A stretch of DNA of 41,653 bases from Lachnospiraceae bacterium. GTDB lineage: Bacteria > Bacillota > Clostridia > Lachnospirales > Lachnospiraceae. The notes beneath the pieces are model-generated. The model had not been told where the DNA came from. It ran no database searches and saw only the letters and a program-made list of their open reading frames with translations. Location of the stretch: NCBI GenBank assembly GCA_024684215.1, contig JAIKXH010000023.1, positions 1-41,653 on the forward strand, in the 5' to 3' direction. Below, in pieces: positions 40,452 to 41,653 of the stretch; positions within the stretch are counted from its first letter, which is position 1; each line of letters begins with the position of its first letter. A program made the position numbers and the translations under genes.

Positions 40452-40988
40452 TCTCTGTCCGCCTACATATTTCGGCCTGTGCCTTGCACAAATAATCGGT
40501 GCTTCTCCGATTTTACGAAGAGAAATTCTCATAGGCACAACAACGCCATGCATATGCATACCGATCATGGTTCCGCCGATATCAATGCCTGCATCGGCCT
40601 TTGCCATAATATTTTCAACAAGCACAGGATCTTTAAATCTCTGATAACAGATTGTGGCAAATGCACCTCCCGCATGATTGGGCTGAGGGATTGCATTAAC
40701 CTGCTCAAAGCCGTATTTTTCCATAGTCTCGCGCTCTACAACAAGGGCTCTGTTTAAATGCTCGCAGCACTGGGCCGCAGCAAAAATACCCTTTTTTTCG
40801 AGCACCGGAATAATTCCGTCATAAACTGCTCCCGCAGAATCGAGATTGGTAGCGGTTCCTATCTGGTCGCCTAATATTTCACTGGATGAACATCCTATAA
40901 CAAAGATAGCGCCGGCTTTAAGATTTGCTTTTTCAAGGATCTCGGTAACCGCCTGTCTGCTCTGATTTGTAATTTCTTTAAAATCCAT
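40425..40988 (-). CDS. UPF0340 (YwlG-like) protein
   Basis: The 187-aa protein has the UPF0340/TIGR01440 pattern: FVIGCSSSEILG, CCEHLNRALVVE, VNAIPQPNHAGGAFAT, DAGIDIGGTMIGMHMHGVVVP and RPKYVGGQRA. Function is not established. The frame is open to 41018, but MDFKEIT at 40988 is preferred because AAGGAG lies 9 bases upstream. A TATAAT (41060-41055 on the minus strand) without a good -35 may give it a promoter of its own. It is next to a low-molecular-weight phosphatase, as ywlG is near ywlE in B. subtilis. Its 3' end is duplicated in frame past the stop. Confidence 0.9.
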   Translation of the reverse strand: MDFKEITNQSRQAVTEILEKANLKAGAIFVIGCSSSEILGDQIGTATNLDSAGAVYDGIIPVLEKKGIFAAAQCCEHLNRALVVERETMEKYGFEQVNAIPQPNHAGGAFATICYQRFKDPVLVENIMAKADAGIDIGGTMIGMHMHGVVVPMRISLRKIGEAPIICARHRPKYVGGQRAIYDESLF

Positions 40989-41108
40989 AGCTTTTTGCTC
41001 CTTAAATAACATAGGCAAGGCAGATAATCATTCCCGCATATGACAAGGAAAACAATTATAAGCCTCACCTATCTATTATCACCCAATATGAGCATTTTCG
41101 CAACACAT

Positions 41109-41126
41109 AAAACGCTTCTGCGTCTT
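41109..41126 (-). terminator. weak terminator-like hairpin after the phosphatase gene
   Basis: A 7-bp stem (AAGACGC with GCGTTTT on the minus strand, one G-T pair, loop AGAA) runs into TTTATGTGTT. It is a weak candidate for partial termination between the phosphatase and UPF0340 genes. Confidence 0.3.
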
Positions 41127-41144
41127 TAATATTCGTATAAAATC

Positions 41145-41618
41145 TTAATAACCAACTTCCGTTATCAAAGCTTCACACCCTCTTACTATCTGCTCGTAAA
41201 CTCCCCCGAAATCTCCGGTATACCACGGATCGTCAATGTCCTCCGGAGTATCCGTAAAATCCATTAAGAGCCTCACCTTCCCTTCGGGATCTCCGCCAAG
41301 GATTCGATGCATATAGCCCATGTTCAGCTGCTCCATCCCGATAATGAAGTCCCATTTATCATAATCGTCGCGTCTTAACTGTCTCGCTCTTTTGTCATTT
41401 AAGCCAAGTTCGTTCCCGGCCACACCAATCCCATGCCTCGCAAGTTCTGCCCTCGCCGGCGGATAGATACCGTTGCCGATCTCTTCCGTCGACGTTGCCG
41501 CCGACTCAATATAAAATTCTTCCGATATGCCCCTCTTTGCAACCATATCCTTTAAAACAAATTCTGCCATTGGGGAACGACATATGTTGCCCCAGCAGAC
41601 AAACAATACTCTTATCAT
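41145..41618 (-). CDS. low-molecular-weight protein tyrosine/arginine phosphatase family
   Basis: The 157-aa enzyme has the phosphate loop CWGNICRS (Cys8 to Arg14, C-x5-R) and the general acid Asp in DDPWYTGDFGGVYE near residue 130. It is a cytoplasmic phosphatase of the LMW-PTP family, with tyrosine phosphatase or YwlE-type arginine phosphatase activity possible. The residue after the loop Cys is Trp rather than the more usual Leu or Thr. AGGA is about 15 bases and a second AGGA about 4 bases before the ATG. It lies 156 bases upstream of the UPF0340 gene. Confidence 0.92.
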   Translation of the reverse strand: MIRVLFVCWGNICRSPMAEFVLKDMVAKRGISEEFYIESAATSTEEIGNGIYPPARAELARHGIGVAGNELGLNDKRARQLRRDDYDKWDFIIGMEQLNMGYMHRILGGDPEGKVRLLMDFTDTPEDIDDPWYTGDFGGVYEQIVRGCEALITEVGY

Positions 41619-41653
41619 TATCCTGTAATTCCTTAGTTTTCCTTGATTTTACG

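Overview
The window looks like a chromosomal segment of a low-to-mid GC anaerobic Firmicute, most probably a Lachnospiraceae member of the Butyrivibrio/Pseudobutyrivibrio type. The signs are a T-box riboswitch on valS, a gene resembling DUF5721, the divergent MraY with an LHDQVRK motif, a CE2-type esterase, a GH5 cellulase with an acidic linker, an intracellular GH13 enzyme, and strong GGAGG ribosome binding sites. Taxonomy is inferred from protein flavour only. I see no rRNA, tRNA, CRISPR array, transposase or prophage. Nearly all genes lie on the minus strand.

Layout. 1-60 is the 3' end of a plus-strand gene, closed by a bidirectional terminator. 120-4898 (minus) holds folC, an unlisted 54-codon gene overlapping it, a zinc-ribbon/TPR membrane protein, a GH25 muramidase-like protein and mntP. 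4950-8081 is valS with a complete T-box leader and a near-consensus promoter. It is divergent from an orphan LytTR regulator (8203-8925), which converges on a DegV protein. 10107-10607 is a DUF5721-like gene on the plus strand. 10641-21900 is a long minus-strand train. In transcription order it is GNAT acetyltransferase, argJ, argB, argD, a solute-binding protein, a ComEA-like lipoprotein, a response regulator, a histidine kinase, a GerMN lipoprotein, holA, an 84-aa protein and ridA. argG (22202-23434) runs the other way behind an AT-rich region containing several ArgR-box-like palindromes.

23487-25202 carries a small duplicated-motif protein and an intracellular alpha-amylase family enzyme. 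25203-25747 is a 545-bp non-coding region with a cluster of DnaA-box-like sequences, inverted repeats and a bidirectional terminator. 25748-41618 is a second tightly packed minus-strand train. In transcription order it is a low-molecular-weight phosphatase, a UPF0340 (YwlG-like) protein, argC of the short uncommon type, a CE2/SGNH esterase, mraY, greA, a HAD-CPBP fusion, a YhaO/SbcD-like nuclease, a YhaN/SbcC-like membrane ATPase, a GH5 lipoprotein, a GT-C-like membrane protein and a nuclease-helicase fusion.

How the genes work together. argC, argJ, argB, argD and argG cover N-acetylglutamate cycling to ornithine and then citrulline to argininosuccinate. The units are separate, but all have a TATTTTTAT-type candidate ArgR box or a palindrome upstream. 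The yhaO/yhaN pair and the nuclease-helicase suggest DNA maintenance. mraY, greA, folC, valS and holA are housekeeping genes. GH5, GH13 and the CE2 esterase point to plant polysaccharide use. I found no clear new defence or mobile system. The most unusual items are the HAD-CPBP fusion, the membrane-hairpin SbcC-like ATPase with its nuclease, the PD-(D/E)XK-DinG-type fusion, the origin-like intergenic region, and an in-frame duplicated gene end behind the UPF0340 stop codon.
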